DNA from: JACVRW01 sp963821275 | GTDB lineage: Bacteria; Actinomycetota; Thermoleophilia; Solirubrobacterales; Thermoleophilaceae | Assembly: GCA_963821275.1 (NCBI GenBank) | Contig: CAWGDF010000009.1 | Span: forward strand, 124,001-188,000 | Length of the DNA: 64,000 bases | Reading direction: 5' to 3' | Shown here: piece after piece, positions 45,111-54,312 of the stretch | How positions within the stretch are numbered: the stretch's first letter is position 1 | Layout: each line of letters begins with the position of its first letter | Notes under the pieces: model-generated | Database searches by the model: none | What the model saw: only the letters and a program-made list of their open reading frames with translations | What the model was told of the DNA's origin: nothing | Position numbers and translations under genes: made by a program

Positions 45111-45869
45111 TCAGGCGATCAACGCCCGAAGGTCTCGCAGCAGCTCGGGGGTCGCTGCCGCCGCCAGACCCTCGGGCTCGCCCTCGAGCACTGCCACCGC
45201 GCCGCCCGCCTCCTCCACCAGGAGCCGGCCCGCGGCCCAGTCCCAGTGGTGCAGCCCGCGCTCGTAATAGGCGTCCACCCGGCCGGCGGCCAGCCAGGCC
45301 AGGTCGAGCGCCGCGGCCCCCGCCCGCCGCAGGTCACGCACCCGGGGCAGCAGCCGCCGGGCCACGCCGGCCTGCTCCGCCCGGCGGACGGGTTCATAGG
45401 AGAAGCCCGTGGCCACCAGGGCGCGATCGAGCTCGCGCCGGTCCCGCACGCGGATCGCCTCCCCATTGAGTTGCGCGCCCGCGCCTCGCTCCGCGACGAA
45501 GCAGTCGTCCCGCAGCGGGTCGAGCACCACGCCCACGATCGAGCCGCGCCGGTCCTCGAGGGCCACGCTCACGCCCCAGGCGGGAAAGCCGTATAGGTAG
45601 TTGACCGTCCCGTCCAGCGGGTCCACCACCCAGCGACGGCCGCTGGCCGCCTCGGAATGCGAGCCCTCCTCCCCCAGCAGACCGTCGTCGGGTCGCTCGG
45701 CGGCGAGCAGCTCGCGCACCGTCCGCTCGGCCTCACGGTCGGCGTCCGACACCGGATCGGTCTGCGACGACTTCGATCCGAGGCCTTCGGGCGGCCGGCC
45801 GTAGTAGGACAGCAGGACCTCCCCGGCGGCCCGGGCCGCCCGCTCGGCCAGCTCTCGGTCGGAGCTCAA
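45111..45869 (-). CDS. Inositol monophosphatase family phosphatase
   Basis: A 252-residue Mg-dependent phosphatase. The metal site is read from LGEEGSHSEA (Glu), WVVDPLDGTVNYLYGFPAWG (DPxDGT) and HHWDWAAGRLLVEEAGG (W-D-x-A-A/G). Motif SSQTDPVSDADREAERTVRE precedes. TTG start, overlapping the stop of the 35-residue membrane gene as TTGA. Members dephosphorylate inositol-1-phosphate, histidinol phosphate or PAP; the exact substrate is unknown. It ends the caa3 operon. Confidence 0.92.
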   Translation of the reverse strand: MSSDRELAERAARAAGEVLLSYYGRPPEGLGSKSSQTDPVSDADREAERTVRELLAAERPDDGLLGEEGSHSEAASGRRWVVDPLDGTVNYLYGFPAWGVSVALEDRRGSIVGVVLDPLRDDCFVAERGAGAQLNGEAIRVRDRRELDRALVATGFSYEPVRRAEQAGVARRLLPRVRDLRRAGAAALDLAWLAAGRVDAYYERGLHHWDWAAGRLLVEEAGGAVAVLEGEPEGLAAAATPELLRDLRALIA

Positions 45870-45973
45870 GTGATCGCCCGCACGAGGAAGACGATCCCGA
45901 CCGCCACGGCGACGACGACCAGGACGTAGACGAAGAAGCGGAAGGCGTCCTGCTCGGAGCGGAGCGGGTTCAG
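45866..45973 (-). CDS. 35-residue single-pass membrane protein in the caa3 operon
   Basis: A tiny protein: MNPLRSEQDAFRFFVYVLVV then a helix ending AVGIVFLVRAIT. It starts with CTG at 45973, which overlaps the ctaE stop (CTGA). Its stop overlaps the TTG of the next gene (TTGA). Overlaps on both sides, the single hydrophobic helix and its place in the oxidase operon support a real gene. It could be a small cytochrome oxidase subunit like those seen in other oxidases, but I cannot assign it. Confidence 0.7.
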   Translation of the reverse strand: MNPLRSEQDAFRFFVYVLVVVAVAVGIVFLVRAIT

Positions 45974-46587
45974 AGCAGGTAGAGCGTCGAGAAAACGAAG
46001 ATCCACATGATGTCCACGAAGTGCCAGTAGATGCCGGGCACCTCGACGCCGCGGTGCTCCTTGGCCGAGTAGTGGCCGCGGAAGGAACGGATGGTGACCA
46101 TGGCCAGCAGCGTCAGGCCGACGAACACGTGCGCGCCGTGCAGTCCGGTCAGGCCGTAGAAGACCGTGGACTGGGCGTTCTCCGAGATGGCGAAGCCCAG
46201 GTGGAAGTACTCGTTGATCTGGATGGACAGGAAGGTGAGGCCGAGCAGGAACGTGGTGAGCACGCCGACCCGCAGCGCGCGGCGGTTCTCGTTGCGCGCG
46301 CCCTCGAGGGCCCAGTGCATGGTGAAGCTGGAGGAGAGCAGGATCCCGGTGTTCACCCCGGCGATTGCGACCGGCAGCTCCTGCCCATCGAACGGAAACC
46401 ACTCCGCCCCGCCCACGACCCGCACGAAGAAGTAGGCAGTGAAGAACGCTCCGAAGAGCATGATCTCCGAGATGATGAAAAGCAGCATCCCGAGGAACTG
46501 GGCCTCGACGCGCGAGGAGACGTTGGCCTCGGGCGGGTGCTCCTCGTGCTCGTGCCCGTGAGCGACGGCATGGGTGGCCGCTTCCAT
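45970..46587 (-). CDS. ctaE: Cytochrome c oxidase subunit III
   Basis: A 205-residue heme-copper oxidase subunit III with five membrane helices: EAQFLGMLLFIISEIMLFGA (helix 1 with the conserved Glu), ELPVAIAGVNTGILLSSSFT, FLLGLTFLSIQINEYFHLGF, GLHGAHVFVGLTLLAMVTIR and VPGIYWHFVDIMWIFVFSTL. The family motif G-x-H-x-x-H-V is present in LTGLHGAHVFVG. Only the short form (five helices) is encoded, as in many actinobacteria. The ATG overlaps the stop of the Usp-like gene (TGATG). Confidence 0.95.
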   Translation of the reverse strand: MEAATHAVAHGHEHEEHPPEANVSSRVEAQFLGMLLFIISEIMLFGAFFTAYFFVRVVGGAEWFPFDGQELPVAIAGVNTGILLSSSFTMHWALEGARNENRRALRVGVLTTFLLGLTFLSIQINEYFHLGFAISENAQSTVFYGLTGLHGAHVFVGLTLLAMVTIRSFRGHYSAKEHRGVEVPGIYWHFVDIMWIFVFSTLYLL

Positions 46588-47411
46588 CAGCTGCTCTCGC
46601 TCACGACGTGGTCGACGGACTTCCCGGTCGAGTGCTGCACGCGGCCGATGAGGTCGTTGCGCAGCCAGCCGGAGCGCGTTTCGGGAAAGGTGGAGATCAC
46701 GATGTCGTCCGGCGCGTAGTACTGCAGCGCGTTCTGGATCGCCGTGTACGGGTCGGGATGGACCACCTGGCCCACAGCGTCGAGGCCCGCCCCCTCAAGC
46801 TCCGAGAGGGTGTGGGCCAGGCGCTCGGCGGCGTCGTCGGTGGCACTCTCTCCGTCGCCGTTCTCCGCCACGTCCTGGGGGCAGATCACGATGAAGCGCC
46901 GCGGCTCCTCGGCGGCCATCTCCTTGAGGTGCTCGAGGAGCTCGCTCCCGCCGACGGTCTGGTTTGCCACCACCAGCGTTCGCTTCGTGTCGTCGCGCTC
47001 GACGTCGAGGTCCACCACCACGTGCTCGACGTCCCGCCGGGTGGCCCGCTGGAGGCGGTCGACCAGCCCTTGGCGGAGCCAGCCGGAGCGGGTTTCGGGG
47101 TGGGTGGAGACGATGATCTCGTCGTAGTCTTCCTCCCCGAGGGCGTCCATCACCGCCGAGTACGGGTCAGGGTCCTCGAGCGCGCCGTCGGCCTCGATGC
47201 CGGCGTCGTGCAGGAGCGCCAGCGTCATCTTCAGCCGGTTCTCGGCGGCGTCGCGCACGTGGTCCTCGTAGATGACGTAGCCGTGCCGGGGCTGGTTCTG
47301 GGGGCAGATCACGTGCACGTGCACGTCCTCGCCCTTGGCCCGCCGCTTGACGGCGTCGATCAGCGGCCTCCCGGCCACCGTCTCGTTGGCTACGACGAGT
47401 ATGCGCTTCAC
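46587..47411 (-). CDS. Tandem Usp/HUP-like domain protein in the caa3 operon
   Basis: A 274-residue soluble protein with two similar domains of about 135 residues. Each opens with a strand-loop (RILVVANETVAGRPLIDAVK and RTLVVANQTVGGSELLEHLK) and closes with PDPYSAVMDALGEEDYDEII / PDPYTAIQNALQYYAPDDIV followed by STHPETRSGWLRQG / STFPETRSGWLRND. This is the Rossmann-like HUP fold of universal stress proteins, here without the usual GxxGxxxxxxxxxS ATP motif. GTG start overlaps the ctaD stop; its stop overlaps ctaE. Its conserved place between subunits I and III suggests a role in oxidase assembly or control, but none is known to me. Confidence 0.8.
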   Translation of the reverse strand: MKRILVVANETVAGRPLIDAVKRRAKGEDVHVHVICPQNQPRHGYVIYEDHVRDAAENRLKMTLALLHDAGIEADGALEDPDPYSAVMDALGEEDYDEIIVSTHPETRSGWLRQGLVDRLQRATRRDVEHVVVDLDVERDDTKRTLVVANQTVGGSELLEHLKEMAAEEPRRFIVICPQDVAENGDGESATDDAAERLAHTLSELEGAGLDAVGQVVHPDPYTAIQNALQYYAPDDIVISTFPETRSGWLRNDLIGRVQHSTGKSVDHVVSESS

Positions 47412-49324
47412 TGCTCCGGTGGAGGCGCCCCTCCGCCGCCCGCCGGAGTGGGCACCGCGCCGGCGGGCGCGCGCTCCTTGAACACCGCGTGCACGGCGCC
47501 CGGCACGCCGTACTCGTAGGGGCCGCCGACCACGGTGGGCACCTCGTCGAAGTTGAAGATCGGCGGCGGCGACGACACCTGCCATTCGATCGAGTGGGCG
47601 CGCCACGGGTTGGCCACGGCGCGCGGCCCGTGCCGCCACGAGGCGACCATGTTGTAGAGGAAGATCAGGAACGACAGCCCGAAGATGAAGGCCGAGATCG
47701 AGATGATCGCGTTCCAGGTCGCGAACTGCTCGGCATAGTCGGCCACCCGCCTCGGCATTCCGTCGATGCCCACGAAGTGCATGGGGCCGAAGGTGAGGTT
47801 GAAGAAGATGAACGACAGCCAGAAGTGCAGCTTGCCCAGCGACTCGTCGTACATCCGGCCCGTCATCTTCGGGAACCAGTGGTAGATGCCGGCGAAGATC
47901 GTGAACACCGAGCCGCCGAAGAGCACATAGTGGATGTGGGCGACGATGAAGTAGGTGTCCGACACGTGGATCGTGAACGGGATGACCGCGAGCATGATGC
48001 CGCTGATCCCGCCCAGGGTGAACATCGTGATGAAGCCCAGGGCGAACAGCATCGGTGTTCGCAGGTGGATCACTCCCCTCCACAGCGTTGCGAGCCAGGA
48101 GAAGATCTTGATGCCGGTGGGGACGGCGATGAGCATCGTGGTGATCATCATCGGCACCCGCAGCCACGAGAACATGCCGCTCACGAACATGTGGTGCGCC
48201 CACACGCTGAAGCCGAGGATCACGATGGCCACCAGCGAGAAGGCCATCATGCGGTAGCCGAAGATCGGCTTGCGCGAGTTCGTCGAGATGACCTCGCTGA
48301 TGATCCCGAAGCCCGGCAGCATCATGATGTAGACGGCCGGGTGTGAGTAGAACCAGAAGACGTGCTGGTACATGAGCACGTCCCCGTTCGCGGCCGGGTC
48401 GAAGAACTGGGTGCCGAGCGTGCGGTCCAGCAGCACGAAGAACTGCGAGCCGGCGATGAAGGGCGTGGCGATGACCACCAGCAGCGAGGTGGTGAAGTTG
48501 GCCCACACCAGCAGCGGCATGCGCCAGAAGGTCATGCCCGGCGCCCGCATGGTGATGATCGTGACCAGGAAGTTGAGCGCTGTCGCGATCGACGAGGCAC
48601 CCGCGAACTGCACGCCGAGCGTGAAGAACTGCTGGCCCAGCGGGGTCTGTGTGGAGAGCGGCGCGTAGGCCGTCCAGCCGGTGGCGAATGCCCCGCCCTC
48701 GGCGAAGAAGCTGGCCATCATCATCACGCCGGCCACCGGCAGCATCCAGTAGGACAGGGCGTTGAGGCGCGGGAAGGCCATGTCCGGCGCGCCGATCATC
48801 AGCGGGATCACGAAGTTCGCGATCCCGGCGAACACCGGGATGATGAACAGGAAGATCATCAGCGAGGCGTGCACCGAGAACAGCCCGTTGAAGGTGTTCG
48901 GGTCCACGAACTGAGTGCCCGGCGCCGCCAGCTCGGCGCGCATCACCATGGCCATCAGGCCGCCCGCGATGAAGAAGAAGAAGGTGGTGCAGATGTACTG
49001 GATGCCGATCACCTTGTGATCGGTGTTCACCCGGAAGTAGTCCTTCCAGGAGCGCGCGCCGTGGCCTGAGTGGTCCTCGGGCACGGTGGGGGCGCCCGAC
49101 GCCCACCGGAACCAGTAGTCGAAGCACCCGATTCCCACCAGGAAGCCCAGCGGCGCGGCGATCAGCGCGCCCACCGTGATGATCGCGTCCCCGTCGAACA
49201 GCGGGTCCCAGCCGTAGGCGGCGCGCACGCCCACCACCAGCGCCATGCCGAACGCGAAGCCCAGAACGATGCCCAGCAGGGCTCGGTACCACCCAGGTGC
49301 GAAGAGCCTGTGCGTCAGGGTCAT
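47408..49324 (-). CDS. ctaD: Cytochrome c oxidase subunit I (A2-type, caa3)
   Basis: A 638-residue subunit I. Haem and copper ligands are all visible: low-spin haem His in LFSVHASLMIFLF, the CuB His of helix VI in HVFWFYSHPAVYIMMLPGFG, the CuB pair in WAHHMFVSGM and the two haem His in VAHIHYVLFGGSVF. In helix VI the proton-channel Glu of A1 oxidases is replaced and the motif reads Y-S-H-P-x-V, the mark of A2-type enzymes such as caa3 oxidases. Two extra N-terminal helices precede the 12-helix core. ATG overlaps the ctaC stop. Confidence 0.96.
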   Translation of the reverse strand: MTLTHRLFAPGWYRALLGIVLGFAFGMALVVGVRAAYGWDPLFDGDAIITVGALIAAPLGFLVGIGCFDYWFRWASGAPTVPEDHSGHGARSWKDYFRVNTDHKVIGIQYICTTFFFFIAGGLMAMVMRAELAAPGTQFVDPNTFNGLFSVHASLMIFLFIIPVFAGIANFVIPLMIGAPDMAFPRLNALSYWMLPVAGVMMMASFFAEGGAFATGWTAYAPLSTQTPLGQQFFTLGVQFAGASSIATALNFLVTIITMRAPGMTFWRMPLLVWANFTTSLLVVIATPFIAGSQFFVLLDRTLGTQFFDPAANGDVLMYQHVFWFYSHPAVYIMMLPGFGIISEVISTNSRKPIFGYRMMAFSLVAIVILGFSVWAHHMFVSGMFSWLRVPMMITTMLIAVPTGIKIFSWLATLWRGVIHLRTPMLFALGFITMFTLGGISGIMLAVIPFTIHVSDTYFIVAHIHYVLFGGSVFTIFAGIYHWFPKMTGRMYDESLGKLHFWLSFIFFNLTFGPMHFVGIDGMPRRVADYAEQFATWNAIISISAFIFGLSFLIFLYNMVASWRHGPRAVANPWRAHSIEWQVSSPPPIFNFDEVPTVVGGPYEYGVPGAVHAVFKERAPAGAVPTPAGGGGAPPPEQ

Positions 49325-50443
49325 TGCTGCGACTCCAGAAGGTACTTGACGAGAGCGTCGAGCTCCCCGGCGGAGAGCTGGTTACCGAAGTCACCCGGCA
49401 TCACATTGCGTGGGAAGCCCTTGACCACGGTCGCGTTCGGGTCGGTGATTGACTCCTTGATGTAGGCGGCGTTGGCCTGGCTGATGTCGTCCAGGTCCGG
49501 ACCCACCGTCCCTTCGGTCCCGGCCGCCTCCAGCGTGTGGCAGGAGCCGCAGCCGTTCGCGGTGAACACGCGCCTCGCCGTCAGCGGCCTGGCCGCCCCC
49601 GCCGCCTCCGCCCTGACCACCACCGCCCGCGCCGCCTCCGCCGGCGGCCTGGCTCCGGCGGTCGAGCCAGGTGTCGAAGTCCCGTTGGGCCACCACGCGC
49701 ACGTCCTGGCGCATCGTGGAGTGGCCGAGGCCGCAGAGCTCCGCGCAGACCACCTCGTAGCGCCCTATGCGGTCCGGCGTCAGGCGCACCTTGGTGGTCA
49801 GCCCGGCGACCGCGTCCGACTTGAGCCGGAACTGGGGCACCCAGAAGGAGTGGACAACGTCCTCGGTGTGGATCCGGAACTCCACCGGCTGGTCCTCGGG
49901 CAGGACGAGCTCGGTTGAGTTGACCTTGGCCGCGGGGTACTCGAAGGTCCAGGTGAACTGCCGGCCGGTCACGTTGACCACCAGTTCGTCGGCCTGTTTC
50001 GCCTCGATGTCGTCGAGCACGATCCAGCCGTAGATGGCCAGCGCGCTGACCATGAGAAAGGGGACCGTGACCCAGATGATCTCGAGCCGGGTGTTGCCGT
50101 GGATCGGCGGGCCGTCGCTCATGTCCCCCGGCTGGGCCCGGAAGCGGATGACCGAGTAGATCGCGATCGTCATCACCAGGACGAAGATCGGCACCGAGCA
50201 GATCAGGAGGACGTCGTAGACGGTGTCGATCTGGCCCGCGGCGCCGGAGGCCGCCACCGGGAACCAGTCGATCAGGAGCGAGATGCCGATTCCGATGAGC
50301 GAGGCCACGACTCCGATCCCGATCATCCGGGCGACCGGATGCTTCTCGCCGGAGATCCGCGGATCCTCCTCGGGGTGCCCGGCCCCGCCGTAGTCGGTCT
50401 CGTGGCCGGTGGCGGCCTCGGCCTCGCGGTCTCTCTCGGCCAT
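49321..50443 (-). CDS. ctaC: Cytochrome c oxidase subunit II fused to cytochrome c (caa3), frameshifted in this sequence
   Basis: Two N-terminal helices (GIGVVASLIGIGISLLIDWF and DVLLICSVPIFVLVMTIAIY) are followed by a CuA domain: HTEDVVHSFWVPQFRLKSDA, then CAELCGLGHSTMRQDVRV with C-x3-C, His and Met. A Gly-rich linker leads to a cytochrome c domain with ANGCGSCHTLEAAG and NVMPGDFGNQLSAGE. The frame breaks in the linker: one extra base near 49570 separates ADGEA from VFTANGCGSC; about 373 residues when repaired. Electrons enter from the fused haem. The upstream AraC-type gene points the same way. Confidence 0.93.
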
Positions 50444-50515
50444 CGGCGGGCGAGTTTATTGGCTCGTTCCGCTGCACGCGAGGGGGAGCGACGTCAGAAG
50501 GACGCGCGCCGTCGC

Positions 50516-50875
50516 TCAGGCGGCGATCCGCTCGGCCTGTCCCCGGAAGGCCGACGGCGGGGCGCCGTGGTGGCGCCGGAAGGCCTTGGCGAACTGGGCC
50601 GCCTGGCGGTAGCCGACGGCGCTCGCGACCGACTGCACCGAGAGCGAGCCCTCGCGCAGGAGCGTCGCCGCACGGGCCATCCGAACCCGCTGAACCTCGC
50701 GCCGGAAGCTGGTTCCGCCCGCCTCCGCGAAGGCGCGCTGGAGCTGACGGCGCGACGTGGCGATGGTCCGCGCCACGCTGGCGAGGGAGAGGTCCTCGTC
50801 CCCGTATTCCCGCTCGATCACCGCGATGGCATCGCGGTAGAGCTCGTTTCGCCTGTAGACCGTCGACTGTCGCAC
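50516..50875 (-). CDS. AraC-family HTH protein (DNA-binding domain only)
   Basis: A 119-residue protein that is almost only the double helix-turn-helix of AraC regulators: LSLASVARTIATSRRQLQRA, then RMARAATLLREGSLSVQSVA and VGYRQAAQFAKAFRRHHGAP. No N-terminal sensing domain exists, so it may be a constitutive regulator or partner of another protein. It lies 72 bases upstream of ctaC on the same strand and could regulate the oxidase operon, or be read through into it. ATG/GTG near 50875. Confidence 0.87.
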   Translation of the reverse strand: MRQSTVYRRNELYRDAIAVIEREYGDEDLSLASVARTIATSRRQLQRAFAEAGGTSFRREVQRVRMARAATLLREGSLSVQSVASAVGYRQAAQFAKAFRRHHGAPPSAFRGQAERIAA

Positions 50876-50961
50876 GCACCCTGGTTACGGACCGGCGGCA
50901 CGGCCGGATGTTCGCTACGCTGGTTTGCGCCGATCGTCACTAGCAGAGAAAGGGGGATTTC

Positions 50962-51387
50962 ATGCGGGTCAGTGTGGGGATGAGCACCAAAGTGCTGACC
51001 GTGCACCCCGGTCATTCGCTGCGTGACGCGGCGCGGCAAATGGCTCGACACAGGGTCGGAGCGGCGGTGGTGATCGATCCCGAGCAGCCCGGGCCCGGCA
51101 TCATCACCGAGCGCGACCTGCTCGTCTCGATCGGCGAGGGACAGGATCCCGACACCGAGCTGGTGTCCGACCACCTGTCCGCGGATCTGACCTTCGCGTC
51201 GCCCGACTGGTCGCTCGAGCGGGCTGCCGAGGCGATGATCCGGGCCCGCGTGCGCCATATGGTCGTGGTCGACGGGAGCAAGATGGCCGGCGTCCTCTCG
51301 ATGCGGGACATCGTCCGCGTCTGGGTGTCCGACGGCGCCACGAGCGACCTGCCAGACGACCGCCCGAAGGCCGTACGCCCGGCCTAG
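50962..51387 (+). CDS. CBS-domain pair protein
   Basis: A 141-residue Bateman module: VSVGMSTKVLTVHPGHSLRD, GAAVVIDPEQPGPGIITERD, then DHLSADLTFASPDWSLERAA and VRHMVVVDGSKMAGVLSMRD. ATG start with AAGGGGG nine bases upstream. Divergent from the AraC-type gene. Binds adenine nucleotides by family; no effector domain attached. Confidence 0.9.
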   Translation: MRVSVGMSTKVLTVHPGHSLRDAARQMARHRVGAAVVIDPEQPGPGIITERDLLVSIGEGQDPDTELVSDHLSADLTFASPDWSLERAAEAMIRARVRHMVVVDGSKMAGVLSMRDIVRVWVSDGATSDLPDDRPKAVRPA

Positions 51388-51416
51388 CCGGCCTGCCTGA
51401 ACCTCGCGCGCAGCTG

Positions 51417-51653
51417 CTAGTGCTCGACCGGTAGCTCCGAGATCTCCTCGCGGGTCGCGCGGATCCAGCGGCGGAGCACGATGAGGAAGATCACCGCGCC
51501 GATCACGATGAGGACCGGCGAGATCACCACCCCGATGACGGCCAGCGAGATCCCCGCGGCGAGGAGCACCGGCTGGAAGGAGGGCCCGGGCAGGTGGATG
51601 GCCTCACCCGCCGGCTCGGCCTGGTCGCCGGCGATCCGGACTTCCTCGGCCAT
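51417..51653 (-). CDS. Small two-helix membrane protein
   Basis: A 78-residue protein with a polar head (GDQAEPAGEAIHLPGPSFQP), two closely spaced hydrophobic helices (LLAAGISLAVIGVVISPVLI and IVIGAVIFLIVLRRWIR) and a charged end. ATG start overlaps the stop of the 34-residue gene as TGATG. No family recognised; the layout resembles small oxidase or transporter accessory subunits. Confidence 0.6.
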   Translation of the reverse strand: MAEEVRIAGDQAEPAGEAIHLPGPSFQPVLLAAGISLAVIGVVISPVLIVIGAVIFLIVLRRWIRATREEISELPVEH

Positions 51654-51757
51654 CAGTAGACCAGGCCCGCGACCCAGGACAGGGCGAACACGATCACCGC
51701 GATCGCCCCGGCGATGAGCCCGGTGCGGATGTTCTTGAGCGCCAGCCGGCGATCCAC
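51653..51757 (-). CDS. 34-residue single-pass membrane protein
   Basis: MDRRLALKNIRTGLIAGAIA followed by VIVFALSWVAGLVY. GTG start at 51757, with an in-frame stop just upstream (TGA TAC AAC GAG CCC GTG). It lies 12 bases after galK and overlaps the next gene by one base, so it is translated in the same unit. One basic head and one helix; function unknown. Confidence 0.6.
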   Translation of the reverse strand: MDRRLALKNIRTGLIAGAIAVIVFALSWVAGLVY

Positions 51758-51769
51758 GGGCTCGTTGTA

Positions 51770-52807
<1,038 letters not shown>

Positions 52808-52823
52808 CAGGCGCAGCCTACGG

Positions 52824-53543
52824 TCAGGAAATGCGGACGTGCAGGTGGTTGTCGTGGTTGATCAGCGGCACCACCCGGCCGGACGGGCCCGTCAGGCCGG
52901 TCGAGGGGCCCACGAAGATGGTGCTCGCCCCCTTGGCGAGAAAGCGGTCGACCAGGTCCTGCGAGAGCGCCCGGTCGATCTGGGACGCGTACCTGGGCGC
53001 GCGCTCACGCTCGTCCGCCCGCGGGTAGTAGACGTCGACGTCCAGGCCGTTCTGGTGGCTTGCGTGCCCGATGTAGCCGAAGCGCGGGCCGAAGTCACCC
53101 CCGCGGGGTCGACTGAGGTCGCCGATCGCCACCCTCGGCGCGCCCGGGTGGGCGGCCGCGTACTCGCGCACCACGGAAAGGACCATCCGGACCAGCCGGT
53201 CTGTGCCGTAGCGGCGCCACCAGCGGTTGGGGGAGCGGCGCTTGACGGGGTCCCACGTGAAGTGATGCTCGCTCTCCACGGGTAGGCGGACGCCGCGGAT
53301 CAGCCGGCCGGCGGCCGGGTCGCCGACCGCCACCGACCGGCGCCAGTGGATGCGCGGCTCCGGCTCGGGCGTGGGCTCGGGCAGCAGCGGCGGTGGCGGC
53401 GGCTCGGCCTCGACGGTGGGGGGCGGCGCCGGCGCGGTGCGAGCCGGGCGCTCCTCGCTCGTCACCGGCAGGGCGAGCGCGGCCGCCGTCAGAGCGGCGA
53501 CGAGCACCGGAAGCAGCAGCGCAAGGCGGCGGAACGGGATCAC
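52824..53543 (-). CDS. Penicillin-insensitive murein endopeptidase-like protein (MepA family)
   Basis: A 239-residue exported peptidase. A signal/anchor helix (RLALLLPVLVAALTAAALAL) is followed by a Pro/Glu-rich spacer and the MepA domain: GDLSRPRGGDFGPRFGYIGH, then ASHQNGLDVDVYYPR with the H-x-x-G-x-x-x-D zinc motif, and VVPLINHDNHLHVRIS with the H-x-H end. All zinc ligands appear present. The GTG at 53543 was chosen; a longer frame upstream overlaps the divergent oxidoreductase gene. It probably cuts meso-diaminopimelate cross-links. It heads a unit with galK. Confidence 0.82.
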   Translation of the reverse strand: MIPFRRLALLLPVLVAALTAAALALPVTSEERPARTAPAPPPTVEAEPPPPPLLPEPTPEPEPRIHWRRSVAVGDPAAGRLIRGVRLPVESEHHFTWDPVKRRSPNRWWRRYGTDRLVRMVLSVVREYAAAHPGAPRVAIGDLSRPRGGDFGPRFGYIGHASHQNGLDVDVYYPRADERERAPRYASQIDRALSQDLVDRFLAKGASTIFVGPSTGLTGPSGRVVPLINHDNHLHVRIS

Positions 53544-53622
53544 GTGGAGCAGGATGGCTGGGCCGTGTGAAGGTGGGCTTACGAAACTACGGCCACCGAC
53601 AGGGGGCAGGTCCCCGGCTATC

Positions 53623-54267
53623 GTGCAGCGCGTGGACGACCCCACCTTCGGCCGGCTGGTGACCAGCGAGCAGGAGCTGCGCGAGGTCGTGCCCGCTCCG
53701 CCCGGGGACGCGCCCTCGCGGCGCAAACAGATCGACCACCTCGACGCCCACTGCCGCGATTTCATCGCCCGCTCGCCCTTCTTCGTGCTGGGCACCGCCG
53801 GGGCGGACGGCCGCGGAGACGTGTCGCCGCGCGGGGGCCCGCCGGGCTTCGTGCGGGTGCTGGACGAGCGCCGGCTGCTCGTACCCGAGTACCCCGGGAA
53901 CCGGCGCGCCGACTCGCACACCAACCTGCTCGAGAACCCGCGCGCGGCGCTCATCTTCATGATCCCGCGCCTCCGCGAGACGCTCCGCATCAACGGCCTC
54001 GCCCGGATCACGCGCGACGAGGAGCTGCTCGCCGACCTGGGCGAGCGCGGCCGTACGCCCAAGCTCGGCATCGGGGTGGAGGTCGAGGAGGTCTACGTGC
54101 ACTGCGCGAAGGCCTTGATCCGCTCCAGCTTGTGGCAGTCCGAGTCCTGGCCGGACGAGGTGCCGTCGGCCTCGACGATCCTGCGGGACCACATGAACGT
54201 GCCCGGCGTGACCACCGAGGATGTCGCGGCGAGGCTCGACGAGAGCTACAAGAAGACGCTCTACTGA
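53623..54267 (+). CDS. Pyridoxamine 5'-phosphate oxidase family (FMN-binding) protein
   Basis: A product of about 214 residues of the MSMEG_1061-type branch: FGRLVTSEQELREVVPAPPG, FIARSPFFVLGTAGADGRGD, VSPRGGPPGFVRVLDERRLL, PEYPGNRRADSHTNLLENPR and IFMIPRLRETLRINGLARIT. The split-barrel FMN-binding fold and S-P-R-G-G-x-P-G motif are typical. GTG at 53623 or 53632 is the start. Redox substrate unknown, possibly F420 or FMN dependent. Confidence 0.86.
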   Translation: MQRVDDPTFGRLVTSEQELREVVPAPPGDAPSRRKQIDHLDAHCRDFIARSPFFVLGTAGADGRGDVSPRGGPPGFVRVLDERRLLVPEYPGNRRADSHTNLLENPRAALIFMIPRLRETLRINGLARITRDEELLADLGERGRTPKLGIGVEVEEVYVHCAKALIRSSLWQSESWPDEVPSASTILRDHMNVPGVTTEDVAARLDESYKKTLY

Positions 54268-54312
54268 CGTCGCGCGGGAAGCGCCGGCCCGTTTCTGGCG
54301 TCTGATCGGTAG

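Noticed and set aside
47412..49394. Minus-strand frame extending the Usp-like gene to over 900 residues
   Set aside because: It is a shadow of ctaD in another frame; the GTG at 47411 overlapping the ctaD stop is the natural start.
53544..54071. N-terminal extension of the MepA-like gene
   Set aside because: It overlaps the divergent FMN-binding protein gene and lacks a signal peptide; the GTG at 53543 gives a proper export helix.
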